DNA of 12,954 nt, taken from positions 1-12,954 of the forward strand of contig CAMCTQ010000022.1 of assembly GCA_945878545.1 (NCBI GenBank), read 5' to 3'. The notes below the pieces were generated by a model that had not been told where the DNA came from, made no database searches, and saw only the letters and a program-made list of their open reading frames with translations. This DNA comes from Rickettsia typhi. GTDB lineage: Bacteria > Pseudomonadota > Alphaproteobacteria > Rickettsiales > Rickettsiaceae. A program made the position numbers and the translations under genes. Below are positions 1 to 7,409 of the stretch, one piece after another. Within the stretch, counting starts at the first letter, position 1; every line of letters begins with the position of its first letter.

Positions 1-251
1 TCAAGAAAACTCAGGCTGTCCGTTTCCCTTAAAACAATATTATTCTCTATATCCAATACTATCATCGTACGAATATTGGCATCACCAAAAGTAAAAAACT
101 TAAAGCCAGCAAAACCACAACTTTTCTGATTATTAGAATTAAAAATTTCTTGGATAAGAATGCCTTCTTGCTTGCCGCGCTCGGAGGCCGCTGGTGTATT
201 TTTTAAATAATACTTGCTTCCTATAATTATAGATTCTTTAGCCTTTGCCAT
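1..251 (-). CDS. Hypothetical protein, N-terminal part (runs off the left edge)
   Basis: An open minus-strand frame begins with ATG at 251-249 and stays open for 83 codons to the window edge. The start is supported by an AAGAG ribosome-binding site about nine bases upstream and by a plausible promoter further out (336-364). The translation begins MAKAKESIIIGSKYYLKNTP and is soluble-looking, with no signal peptide, no membrane segment and no motif I recognise. A stretch around residues 45-60 is rich in Phe and Gly, followed by a beta-like run ending in SLSFL. It is transcribed away from the pot operon, with the MITE-like element between them. I do not recognise the family, and the missing C-terminus prevents any functional call. 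Confidence 0.6.
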   Translation of the reverse strand, partial: MAKAKESIIIGSKYYLKNTPAASERGKQEGILIQEIFNSNNQKSCGFAGFKFFTFGDANIRTMIVLDIENNIVLRETDSLSFL

Positions 252-335
252 AATTCTTTACTCTTAAAATAAATTAATAAAAAAAATAAATTAGAACTTA
301 TATATATTAAATATTAATTTCTAATTTAGTAAGCA

Positions 336-364
336 TTAATAATTATATTATCTTAGTAAGTCAA
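336..364 (-). promoter_or_regulatory. Putative sigma70 promoter for the leftmost minus-strand gene
   Basis: Read on the minus strand, a TTGACT -35 box (364-359) is followed after 17 bases by TATTAA (341-336). It lies about 85 bases upstream of the ATG at 251. Its spacer contains TACTAAG at nearly the same place as the potA promoter. In DNA this AT-rich the -10 match alone means little; the -35 and the spacing carry the call. Confidence 0.45.
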
Positions 365-425
365 GTATAATTATTAATTATTATTAAAATTTTTGATAAA
401 TCAAGATTATAATTCTATAACTTAT

Positions 426-464
426 GGGTCTATCTACATAAAGGTACACGAAGTACCATAGGAA
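426..464 (+). repeat. Left terminal inverted repeat of the MITE-like element
   Basis: This 39-bp arm is exactly complementary to 711-749. It contains its own small palindromic core, GGTACACGAAGTACC (443-457). Confidence 0.85.
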
Positions 465-710
465 TTTTCTACAATCCTTTTCCGGCTTTGGCTTACAGCG
501 AATTTTATGCCCCCTGATTTTCTAATAGATTCAGGCGGCCATTTTCGGGGGTAAAATCCCGACAGAATCTTTACGCTTTTCTTCAGAAAAATCGTATTCA
601 CAATTGATATGCGTTCAGGTCATGATAAAATGGCTGGAGAGAATGCGGCTCAAATTCCCATAGATAAACCAAAACACTTTCTCAGGCTTTATAGTCTTGG
701 GTTTTTTGCA

Positions 711-749
711 TTCCTATGGTACTTCGTGTACCTTTATGTAGATAGACCC
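711..749 (-). repeat. Right terminal inverted repeat of the MITE-like element
   Basis: This is the exact reverse complement of 426-464, ending in AGATAGACCC, and is followed directly by the TAT that also precedes the left arm. Confidence 0.85.
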
Positions 750-757
750 TATATTGT

Positions 758-880
758 ATGATGCCAATATTTAAGAAAAGTTTTTTATTAATTCTGGATG
801 CAAGCGATATGAAGGAACTCGCAAAGGCAGAAATTCCTCAGTTGGTACCATTTGGGTTACATGGTATATTGCTTAAGTAA
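758..880 (+). CDS. Possible 40-residue ORF or gene remnant beside the MITE-like element
   Basis: A frame beginning with tandem ATG codons at 758 and 761 and ending in TAA at 878-880 encodes a peptide starting [20 protein letters not shown]. The composition looks protein-like, with a hydrophobic stretch, a charged centre and a hydrophobic end. There is no Shine-Dalgarno sequence, and the frame starts only nine bases beyond the right terminal repeat. It may therefore be the 3' remnant of a gene cut by the insertion rather than a working gene. An in-frame TAG lies upstream inside the terminal repeat. I recognise no family. Chance occurrence remains quite possible at this length. Confidence 0.25.
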   Translation: MMPIFKKSFLLILDASDMKELAKAEIPQLVPFGLHGILLK

Positions 881-973
881 ATATAATAAAATCTAAAGCA
901 TTTCGGAATAGCCTAAGTTTAGGTTATTGATGTTATTTAATAGTGTTTATCGTATATAGATAGATACTATTAG

Positions 974-1002
974 TTGACTATACTAAGTTAATCAATTATA
1001 AT
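974..1002 (+). promoter_or_regulatory. Sigma70 promoter of the potABCD operon
   Basis: TTGACT (974-979), a 17-base spacer and a perfect TATAAT (997-1002) make a near-consensus promoter. It lies about 75 bases upstream of the potA start, with no other start signal between. The spacer carries TACTAAG, shared with the divergent promoter at 336-364. Confidence 0.75.
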
Positions 1003-1063
1003 CCCATTCTTATTTATCGTAACAATCATTTTTAATGAAATCTTTAAATCCATATAATTTAAC

Positions 1064-1069
1064 GAGGAA
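1064..1069 (+). promoter_or_regulatory. Ribosome-binding site that fixes the TTG start of potA
   Basis: GAGGAA lies eight bases before the TTG at 1078. A TAA in the same frame at 1060-1062 excludes any start further upstream, and the first in-frame ATG lies well beyond the Walker A motif, so TTG must be used. Confidence 0.7.
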
Positions 1070-1077
1070 CCAAGGAA

Positions 1078-2172
1078 TTGAATCAGTTGCAGAAACCTAT
1101 TATCGAGTTAAAGAACATAAGCAAAAGCTTTAATTCAGAATCTATCTTAAATAATTTCAATTTTACTCTTCACGAAAATAAGTTCATTACAATACTTGGC
1201 CCTTCTGGGTCTGGTAAAACAACAATCATAAAATTAATAGCTGGGTTTGAGTCCGTAGATAGTGGAGAAATAATCCTTAATGGTGTGAAGGTAAATAGTC
1301 TACCAGCTAATAAGCGAGAGGTTAATACTGTATTCCAGAATTATAGTTTGTTTCCTCACATGACTGTCTATGAGAATATAGCTTTTGGCCTTCGGATGAA
1401 GAATAAGAGCCATGACTACATTGATAAAGCTGTGAATGAAGCTCTTAAAATGATTAAAATGGAAAAATTTGCCGCTAGAAAACCAGGTCAATTATCTGGT
1501 GGACAACAACAAAGAGTTGCAGTTGCGAGGGCGGTTGTTAACAAACCGCTAATTTTATTGCTAGATGAACCACTTAGTGCTTTAGATGAAAAGCTTAGAA
1601 AGCAAATGCAAGTGGAGCTTAAAGCTATGCAAAAAGATTTGGGAATTACTTTTATACTAGTAACCCATGATCAAGATGAAGCCCTGTCTATATCAGACAC
1701 TGTAATTGTAATAAATAATGGTAAAATAGAACAAATTGGTTCGCCAAAAGAAATCTATGAGACCCCTGTGAATAGCTTCGTTGCCAGTTTCGTAGGGGAA
1801 TTAAATATATTAGATGCTAAAATTGAAACTCTTGATAAAGATCTGCTAACAGTAATTGTAGAAGGATCTTATACATACAAAATCCAAAATAAAAATAATT
1901 TCGTTTCTAAAGACAAAATCAAATTACTACTAAGACCAGAGAATCTAAGATTAACGCAAGTAGAGGATGGATCAATCTCAAATAACTTAAAGGGCAAGAT
2001 TATTGAGATAAGATACAGAGGAGCTTTACTTGATTACATCATAATTCTTGATAATGGCAAGAAAGTAATCGTAACAGTACTGCAAAACAAAGAGGGGAAA
2101 GTTTACAAATATCAGATAGGGATGGAAGCTTTTATTGAGTGGACAGCTGGTTGTGAGGTGTTAACTAAATGA
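1078..2172 (+). CDS. potA: Spermidine/putrescine ABC transporter ATP-binding protein PotA
   Basis: This is the cytoplasmic ATPase that powers polyamine uptake through PotB and PotC. The 364 residues contain a complete ABC domain: Walker A GPSGSGKT (41-48), Q-loop glutamine (Q87), signature LSGGQQQRVA (139-148), Walker B LLLDEP with D163 and E164, D-loop SALD, and the switch histidine H197. A C-terminal regulatory TOBE-type region follows (roughly 285-360, with LLLRPENLRL near its start). The length matches E. coli PotA (about 378). Translation begins at TTG, because an in-frame stop lies just upstream and the next ATG is inside the ATPase domain. The gene overlaps potB by four bases (ATGA), which implies translational coupling. 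Related importers share this ATPase type, so the polyamine assignment rests mainly on the neighbouring potB, potC and potD. Confidence 0.93.
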   Translation: MNQLQKPIIELKNISKSFNSESILNNFNFTLHENKFITILGPSGSGKTTIIKLIAGFESVDSGEIILNGVKVNSLPANKREVNTVFQNYSLFPHMTVYENIAFGLRMKNKSHDYIDKAVNEALKMIKMEKFAARKPGQLSGGQQQRVAVARAVVNKPLILLLDEPLSALDEKLRKQMQVELKAMQKDLGITFILVTHDQDEALSISDTVIVINNGKIEQIGSPKEIYETPVNSFVASFVGELNILDAKIETLDKDLLTVIVEGSYTYKIQNKNNFVSKDKIKLLLRPENLRLTQVEDGSISNNLKGKIIEIRYRGALLDYIIILDNGKKVIVTVLQNKEGKVYKYQIGMEAFIEWTAGCEVLTK

Positions 2173-3026
2173 TGAATAAAGACCTATTCAAACATTGTAC
2201 AATTTTAATTCTTGTGTCTTGGTTAACGATTTTTGTGTTGATACCAAATCTTGGAGTATTAGGAATAAGTTTTCTAGAAAGAGGGGAAGCAAGTTTCATA
2301 AAATTTGTACTTACCTTAGATAATTACAAGAGACTATTATCTCCGATGTATATAAAGGTTTTTTTAAAAACCTTTGGCATGGCATCATATGTTACCATTA
2401 TATGTTTGGTAGTTAGCTATCCATTTGTATATGCAATTTCTCAAACTATTAAAAACAGAGTAATTAAAGATTTTTTATTGATCTTAGTAATAATTCCCTT
2501 TTGGACAAGTTCATTAATCAGAACATATGCTATGATGATGGTCTTAAGGGCTAATGGACTAATAAATAATTCTTTAATGACTCTTGGGTTAATTGATGAA
2601 CCAATTGAGCTTTTGTACAACTGGGTCGCTGTTATTATTGGCCTTGTATATTCATTGCTGCCTTTTATGATATTACCGCTCTATACTGCCTTTGAAAAAC
2701 TTGATCGTAATTATATTAATGCAGCCCAAGATCTTGGGGCTAGTAAGATAGATGTATTGTTGAAAATTATAATACCACTAACTAAGTCTGGAATAGCAGC
2801 AGGCTGTATTTTGGTATTTCTATCAACGCTTGGAATGTTTTTTATCCCAGAGCTACTCGGCGGAAGCAAAGAGATCTTAATAGGAAATTTAATAAAGAGT
2901 CAATTTTTAATTGCACGAGATTGGCCTTTCGGCACGGCGATCGGTACAATCCTTACCATTATTGTAGTAATACTGATGGTTTTTTATGCTCGGAGTACTA
3001 AAAATACTGATCAATTGGTAGTGTAA
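2169..3026 (+). CDS. potB: Spermidine/putrescine ABC transporter permease PotB
   Basis: This inner-membrane permease forms half of the polyamine channel. The 285 residues show about six hydrophobic segments (near 11-36, 66-90, 100-122, 150-172, 205-230 and 256-275). The cytoplasmic EAA-type loop that docks on the ATPase is seen as NAAQDLGASK with the following IIIP (about 184-203), between segments four and five. Length and layout match the PotB/PotH family. The start is ATG 2169, overlapping the potA stop. A second ATG at 2172 is equally possible, and a GAGG sequence at 2155-2158 could serve either. Only two bases separate the stop from potC. Permease sequences alone discriminate substrates poorly, so specificity is inferred from PotD. 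Confidence 0.92.
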   Translation: MMNKDLFKHCTILILVSWLTIFVLIPNLGVLGISFLERGEASFIKFVLTLDNYKRLLSPMYIKVFLKTFGMASYVTIICLVVSYPFVYAISQTIKNRVIKDFLLILVIIPFWTSSLIRTYAMMMVLRANGLINNSLMTLGLIDEPIELLYNWVAVIIGLVYSLLPFMILPLYTAFEKLDRNYINAAQDLGASKIDVLLKIIIPLTKSGIAAGCILVFLSTLGMFFIPELLGGSKEILIGNLIKSQFLIARDWPFGTAIGTILTIIVVILMVFYARSTKNTDQLVV

Positions 3027-3028
3027 TT

Positions 3029-3793
3029 ATGAATAAATTGGCAAGATTATATTCAGTTTTTATCTATATATTCCTATATTTACCTATTGTTGTGTTAATA
3101 GTATATTCCTTTAATGCCTCAAAATATGGGACAAGTTGGCAAGGAATAACTCTGGATTGGTATAGGAAGTTATATTCTAATAGTTTGCTTATAGCCTCAA
3201 CAAAAAATTCTTTCCTGGTTGCTGCGCTCTCTGCATCTATTGCCACTTTAATAGGGACTATATCGGCTCTAGGTTTGTATAGTTATAGATTTAAAGGTAG
3301 AAATATTTTTTCTTCTGTTGTTTATGTTTTAGCTATTTCCCCAGATATTATTATGGGTATAAGTCTATTAATTCTATTTAATCTTATAAATATGAATTTA
3401 GGATTTTATAGTTTGCTACTTGCGCACATTACTCTCACCCTCCCATTTGTAATAATAATAATTATTTCACGTTTAAAAACCTTCAATAGAAATCTTATAA
3501 ATGCTGCAAGGGATCTTGGGGCTGGGGAGTGGACTATATTCAGTAGAATTATATTGCCTCTTATTTTACCATCTGTTATATCTGGTTGGTTACTCGCATT
3601 TACTTTATCTTTAGATGATGTAGTTATTAGCTTTTTTGTTACTGGGCCAAGTTTTGAAGTTCTACCATTAACTTTATTTTCAATGGCACATTTGGGGATT
3701 AAATCTGAGATTAATGCTCTTTGTAGTGTAATTTTTGTGGTAACTTTAATTTTAATTTTTATATCTCATTTTATATTCAGGAGGAGAGTATGA
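3029..3793 (+). CDS. potC: Spermidine/putrescine ABC transporter permease PotC
   Basis: This is the second inner-membrane permease of the importer. The 254 residues contain about six transmembrane segments (near 8-27, 62-85, 95-120, 125-147, 180-203 and 230-250). The EAA-type coupling loop NAARDLGAGE followed by IILP lies at about 158-177. The segment FTLSLDDVVISFFV (191-204) is typical of PotC and PotI. The length agrees with E. coli PotC (264). The gene starts two bases after potB and overlaps potD by four bases (ATGA), so all four pot genes are very likely one transcript. Nothing looks broken. Confidence 0.92.
   Translation: MNKLARLYSVFIYIFLYLPIVVLIVYSFNASKYGTSWQGITLDWYRKLYSNSLLIASTKNSFLVAALSASIATLIGTISALGLYSYRFKGRNIFSSVVYVLAISPDIIMGISLLILFNLINMNLGFYSLLLAHITLTLPFVIIIIISRLKTFNRNLINAARDLGAGEWTIFSRIILPLILPSVISGWLLAFTLSLDDVVISFFVTGPSFEVLPLTLFSMAHLGIKSEINALCSVIFVVTLILIFISHFIFRRRV
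3779..3786 (+). promoter_or_regulatory. Strong ribosome-binding site for potD inside the end of potC
   Basis: AGGAGGAG lies just upstream of the ATG at 3790 and is the best Shine-Dalgarno match in the operon. That fits the need for more copies of the binding protein than of the membrane subunits. Confidence 0.6.
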
Positions 3794-4821
3794 AAAAATA
3801 CCTTGTTTTATTTTATTTGATTTTTTGGACTAATTCTAACACGTTGGCCAATGAACTTAATTTGTATATTTGGTCAGAATATTTACCAGAAAATATAATT
3901 GAGAAGTTTACCAAAGAGACCGGTATAAAGATTAATATTTCCACTTATGATAGTAATGAAAGTTTATACGCTAAAGTCAAATTATTGCAGAATTCTAAAT
4001 CTGGATATGACTTAGTAGTCCCATCAACTTATTTTGTTAGTAAAATGAAAGATGAGGGATTGCTGATGGAATTAGATATGTCAAAAATAGATAACTTTAA
4101 AGATATTGATGAAAACTTGACAAATCAATCTTTTGATCCAAAGAATAAGTATAGTATACCTTATCTTTGGGGCAGTACAGCTCTTTGTTATAATGCTAAA
4201 TATGTAAAAGAGAATGTTGACAGTTTTAATATATTATTTGATCCTAAATATGCTCATAAAATTCTTCTGACTGATGATGTAAGAGAAGTATTCCATGTTG
4301 CTCTTAAACTGCTTGGATACAGTGGCAATGACACTAATGAGGAGCATATAAAACAAGCTTATGAGAAATTAAGAACATTATTTCCTAATGTAAAAATCTT
4401 CAATTCATCTTCGCCTAAGTTGAATTATATAAACGAAGAAGTAATACTAGGTCTAAATCATAATGGCGAGGCTTATATGGCATCTTTAGAAAACCCTGAT
4501 ATTAAGTATGCTTACCCGAAAGAAGGGGCAATCCTTTGGGTAGATAGTTTAGTTATTCCATCTAATGTAAGAAATATTGAAAATACTTATAAATTTATTA
4601 ATTTTCTTTTGCGACCAGACATTGCCAAGGAAATTAGTGAAACGTTAGGATTTGCAACGGCTAATAAAGCAGCAATGGCTTTGTTGCCGAAGGAAGTGCT
4701 GGACAACCCGACAATATATCCTAGCAAAGAAATTCAGGATAAAGGGGAATTTCAAAATGATGTTGGTGAAGCAATTGTTATTTATGAGAAATATTGGGAA
4801 ATGCTGAAACTTGGTCATTAA
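3790..4821 (+). CDS. potD: Periplasmic spermidine/putrescine-binding protein PotD
   Basis: This is the soluble receptor that delivers polyamine to PotBC. The 343 residues start with a signal peptide (basic MKK, hydrophobic core, probable cleavage after TLA at residue 20). From what I recall of the E. coli PotD structure, its pocket residues Trp34, Glu36, Tyr37, Ser83, Tyr85, Asp168, Glu171, Trp255, Asp257 and Gln327 correspond here to W28, E30, Y31, S79, Y81, D163, E166, W250, D252 and Q322, with matching spacing. Two positions differ: Trp229 becomes H224 and Tyr293 becomes F288. The acidic residues that hold the amines are kept, so a polyamine ligand is likely, though preference among putrescine, spermidine and others may differ. 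The C-terminal block GEFQNDVG (319-326) is typical of PotD. It is the last gene of the operon, with a palindrome following. Confidence 0.93.
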   Translation: MKKYLVLFYLIFWTNSNTLANELNLYIWSEYLPENIIEKFTKETGIKINISTYDSNESLYAKVKLLQNSKSGYDLVVPSTYFVSKMKDEGLLMELDMSKIDNFKDIDENLTNQSFDPKNKYSIPYLWGSTALCYNAKYVKENVDSFNILFDPKYAHKILLTDDVREVFHVALKLLGYSGNDTNEEHIKQAYEKLRTLFPNVKIFNSSSPKLNYINEEVILGLNHNGEAYMASLENPDIKYAYPKEGAILWVDSLVIPSNVRNIENTYKFINFLLRPDIAKEISETLGFATANKAAMALLPKEVLDNPTIYPSKEIQDKGEFQNDVGEAIVIYEKYWEMLKLGH

Positions 4822-4872
4822 TATCATTTTTATAGATTTGTGTTGGTGTATGTTGTATTATGCCATTTAATT

Positions 4873-5024
4873 TGCTAGGATCTGCGAAGGAAAATTTGAA
4901 AATGGCTAATTTCTGCGGTATTTTTGTTCTCGAATCCTTACGTACATTTGAGTACGCTGTGGTGCTCCGAGCAAAAATACTTATAAATTCTCTCATTTTG
5001 AAAATTTCTTCACAGATCCTAGCA
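4873..5024. repeat. 152-bp imperfect palindrome, resembling a Rickettsia palindromic element
   Basis: The outer arms TGCTAGGATCTG (4873-4884) and CAGATCCTAGCA (5013-5024) are exact reverse complements. The similarity continues inward, with small indels, to a centre of GTAC-ATTTGA-GTAC (4942-4955). Outer and inner arms share the same midpoint (4948.5), so this is one symmetric unit. It lies 51 bases after potD and 21 before secF, where it could fold into a long hairpin and end pot transcription. On the minus strand it is open and encodes a peptide with the TAYSNVRKDS string. A related core occurs at 7889-7910. Classification as an RPE is from memory of that repeat class, not from a database match. 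Confidence 0.75.
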
Positions 5025-5045
5025 GTAATTTTTTAAGAATTCAGA

Positions 5046-5957
5046 ATGCAATTTTTTCCATTAAAACTTTTTCCTAATAATTCTAATTTTGATTTCATGA
5101 GAATCAAAAATTTTAATTATGGCTTGTCAGTTTTATTATTTGTTATCAGTATAGCCTGGATTGGTGTTTATAAATTTAATTTCGGCATCGATTTTGTTGG
5201 TGGAATTAGCATGGAGCTACGAGTAGATCAGGCTCCTGATTTAGCTAAGATGCGAACAGTTCTTGGTGATCTTGAAATTGGTGAAATAGTTTTACAGAAT
5301 TTTGGTAGTGATAGGGATATTTCAATACGTGCAGGTATAAGTAGCGAAGAAAACTTAATGCAGAATATTGAACTAATTAAGTCTGCTTTAAAACAAAACT
5401 TCCCTTATGAATTTGAGTATAGAAAAGTAGATTTTGTTGGGCCACAAGTTGGTAATCAGATGATAAGATCAGGTATTATGGCAATGTTATTGTCGTTTTT
5501 GTCTATAATGGTTTATATCTGGATAAGATTTGAATGGCAATTTGCTATAGGTGTTTTGGCTGCATTAGTTCATGATGCGGTCTTAAGCCTTGGTTTCTTA
5601 AGTGCTACTAATCTCGATTTTAATTTGAGTACAATCGCTGCTATCTTAACGATAATAGGCTATTCGGTAAATGATACAGTAGTTATCTATGATCGTATTC
5701 GTGAAAATTTGCGAAAATATAATAAAAAGCCTGTTAGCACTATAATTAATATGAGCATAAATGAAACTCTATCAAGAACAACAATAACTGTGTTCACCAC
5801 GTTGCTTGCTAATCTTGCCTTAATATTATATGGTGGTGAGGCAATAAAAAGCTTTAGTGTTCTGGTGTTTTTTGGGATATTAATTGGTACTTATTCATCT
5901 ATTTTTATTTCTGCGCCAATAATTACATTATTTAATTTTAAAAACTTAAAAGAATAA
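5046..5957 (+). CDS. secF: Protein translocase accessory subunit SecF
   Basis: SecF works with SecD in the inner membrane, using the proton gradient to assist late steps of Sec-dependent export. The 303 residues show one N-terminal membrane segment (about 25-43) followed by the conserved FGIDFVGG (46-53), a periplasmic domain up to about residue 130, VGPQVG (131-136), and five more membrane segments. Family signatures are clear: RFEWQFAIG (161-169), [12 protein letters not shown] (173-184), [18 protein letters not shown] (204-221) and [10 protein letters not shown] (239-248). The length is normal. There is only a weak ribosome-binding sequence before ATG 5046; an in-frame ATG at residue 18 is an alternative start. 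secD is not in this window. efp starts six bases after the stop, so the two genes are probably co-transcribed. Confidence 0.95.
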   Translation: MQFFPLKLFPNNSNFDFMRIKNFNYGLSVLLFVISIAWIGVYKFNFGIDFVGGISMELRVDQAPDLAKMRTVLGDLEIGEIVLQNFGSDRDISIRAGISSEENLMQNIELIKSALKQNFPYEFEYRKVDFVGPQVGNQMIRSGIMAMLLSFLSIMVYIWIRFEWQFAIGVLAALVHDAVLSLGFLSATNLDFNLSTIAAILTIIGYSVNDTVVIYDRIRENLRKYNKKPVSTIINMSINETLSRTTITVFTTLLANLALILYGGEAIKSFSVLVFFGILIGTYSSIFISAPIITLFNFKNLKE

Positions 5958-5963
5958 TATTTT

Positions 5964-6530
5964 ATGAGAATCTCAGCAAATGATATAAAATCTGGTAACA
6001 TACTAGATTATGAGGGTGAGTTATGGATTGTTGCTAAAACTCCTGAGCATACAAAGCCTGGAAAAGGCGGGGCTTATGTGCAAGTAGAGATGAAAAATCT
6101 ACGTACTGGCAATAAATTGAATCAACGTTTTAGTTCTAGTGAAAGCGTAGAAAAAGCTTTTCTTGAGAGGAAAGAGATGCAATATCTTTATAAAGAGGAG
6201 AATCTTTTGGTGTTTATGGATCCTGATTCCTTCGAGCAAGTAATGATTGATCAAGAATTAATGAAAGAGAAATTGCCGTTTCTTACTGATGGAATGAACG
6301 TGGAAGTAGAATTCTATCAGGATAAACCGCTCAGTATTGCCTTGGCGCAAACTGTTATACTAGAAATTCAAGAAACAGATCCGGTAATTAAAGGATCAAC
6401 TGCAACTTCTTCTTATAAGCCAGCTATCATGGATAATGGTTTACGAGTCATGGTACCTCCTTATTTAGTAACAGGTGAGAAAATAATAGTCAGAACCGAA
6501 GATGCAACTTTCGTAAAAAGGGCTGAGTAA
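5964..6530 (+). CDS. efp: Translation elongation factor P
   Basis: EF-P binds between the ribosomal P and E sites and speeds peptide-bond formation at consecutive prolines. The 188 residues match the family length and its three domains: a KOW-like N-terminal domain (about 1-62), an OB domain (about 66-125) and a C-terminal OB domain (about 130-185). The loop KPGKGGAYV carries Lys34, the residue that receives beta-lysyl modification in E. coli. Its presence implies an EpmA-type modification route or an unmodified role; the enzymes are not visible here. The C-terminal [15 protein letters not shown] end is typical. The gene starts six bases after secF, and its TAA shares one base with the ATG of the next gene. 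Confidence 0.96.
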   Translation: MRISANDIKSGNILDYEGELWIVAKTPEHTKPGKGGAYVQVEMKNLRTGNKLNQRFSSSESVEKAFLERKEMQYLYKEENLLVFMDPDSFEQVMIDQELMKEKLPFLTDGMNVEVEFYQDKPLSIALAQTVILEIQETDPVIKGSTATSSYKPAIMDNGLRVMVPPYLVTGEKIIVRTEDATFVKRAE

Positions 6531-7279
6531 TGCAAAATACTATTGTTTTGCTTACTGATGCTATAAGAGGGGCTTCGAAATTTTTGCATCGCGATTATTC
6601 TGAGTTAGAGAATTTACAAAGCTCTGCAAAAAGTACAAAAGTTTTTGTTGATAAAGCAAAGCTTAGAGTTGCAGAGAATTTACAAAAATCATTGAGCAAA
6701 TATTATAAAATTATCATTTTTGATGATGAATTAGATTTACAGACTCTAGATTTCAATGGTTCTGTAGCTCTTGTAAATGTCTTAGATGGGCTTGCGAATT
6801 TCGAGAGAGCAATTCCGTTCTTTGCGTTAATAGTGACAATTTTAACAAAAAAGCAAGATAAAATTTTTGCGGATAAAATAGTAGTCAACTTTCCGGTTTT
6901 GGGCGACATATATTATGCCGGGCAGGGAAAAGGGGCATGGTTAGAGCGGCATTCATCTAATTTTTCTAGTGGAGCTGTTAGATTAAGAGTATCTGTTAAT
7001 AATAAATTAGAGGATAGTTTGGTCTGTTGTAATTATTCAGAGCTGTTTCTTGCTACAAAAATATCTCCAAATATAAGAATTTTTGAATCTTATGCCTATC
7101 AAATAGCTCTTTTAATTAGTGGCAAAGCTGATAGTGCTTTATTTGCAAATAAACCAATTCTAACTCAAGGGTTTGAACTTTTAATTCGTGAGGCTGGGGG
7201 ATTAAGTTATATAGAAAATGATATTTTTATTGCTTCTAATTACCAATTACAAGAAAAGCTAAAGCAAGTTCTAGTTTAG
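6530..7279 (+). CDS. Degenerate inositol monophosphatase-like (SuhB family) protein
   Basis: This 249-residue protein aligns along its length with the inositol monophosphatase/SuhB fold but lacks key catalytic residues. The first metal-binding motif, usually DP(I/L)DGTxNF, reads NVLDGLANF (83-91): the first Asp is Asn and the Thr is Leu, while the second Asp (D86), NF and the following IPFFA remain. The second motif, usually PWDxAAGxLIxxEAGG, reads PILTQGFELLIREAGG (209-224), so its Trp-Asp pair is missing. The upstream acid pair (usually GEE) is at best FDDE (64-67). The frame is intact, which suggests retained function without normal phosphatase activity. E. coli SuhB also acts in rRNA transcription antitermination, so a non-catalytic role is conceivable. 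The ATG overlaps the efp stop by one base. Confidence 0.75.
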   Translation: MQNTIVLLTDAIRGASKFLHRDYSELENLQSSAKSTKVFVDKAKLRVAENLQKSLSKYYKIIIFDDELDLQTLDFNGSVALVNVLDGLANFERAIPFFALIVTILTKKQDKIFADKIVVNFPVLGDIYYAGQGKGAWLERHSSNFSSGAVRLRVSVNNKLEDSLVCCNYSELFLATKISPNIRIFESYAYQIALLISGKADSALFANKPILTQGFELLIREAGGLSYIENDIFIASNYQLQEKLKQVLV

Positions 7280-7337
7280 CACCTTTTTGAACAAATGTTA
7301 GTTGCTTCAATTGAAAATTGTTTAAATTTTAATTTTT

Positions 7338-7365
7338 TTGAATTACTATTATTTTAATATATAAG
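7338..7365 (+). promoter_or_regulatory. Weak candidate promoter for the DUF2610-like gene
   Basis: TTGAAT (7338-7343) and TATAAG (7360-7365) are separated by 16 bases and lie about 45 bases upstream of the ATG at 7410. The gap after the SuhB-like gene (130 bases) is large enough for a separate promoter. The region is almost entirely A and T, so chance matches are likely. Confidence 0.3.
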
Positions 7366-7409
7366 TTGAAAAATATAACCTAATTTATTTGCAGCGGGGC
7401 GTTTTTACG

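Larger units (their letters stand above)
426..749. mobile_element. MITE-like non-autonomous element with perfect 39-bp terminal inverted repeats
   Basis: Positions 426-464 are the exact reverse complement of 711-749, giving two perfect 39-bp terminal inverted repeats that start with GGGTCTATCT. The trinucleotide TAT lies directly outside both ends (423-425 and 750-752), as a 3-bp target-site duplication would. The total length is 324 bp. The interior is richer in G and C than its flanks and contains a hairpin: ATTTTA plus CCCCC at 502-514 pairs with GGGGG plus TAAAAT at 547-557, with a two-base bulge. No transposase motif is readable in any frame, so the element would need a transposase in trans. 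A 3-bp TNA-type duplication occurs in some IS5-family groups, but I cannot assign a parent. Identical arms suggest recent insertion. It may instead be an internally deleted IS. Confidence 0.8.

Noticed and set aside
609..761. A 50-codon plus-strand ORF inside the MITE-like element, ending across its right terminal repeat.
   Set aside because: Its C-terminal part is simply the translated terminal repeat, no transposase motif is present, and no ribosome-binding site precedes it.
4778..4996. A 72-codon minus-strand ORF between potD and secF.
   Set aside because: It is the open frame of the palindrome plus antisense of the potD end. I treat it as a property of the repeat, not a gene.
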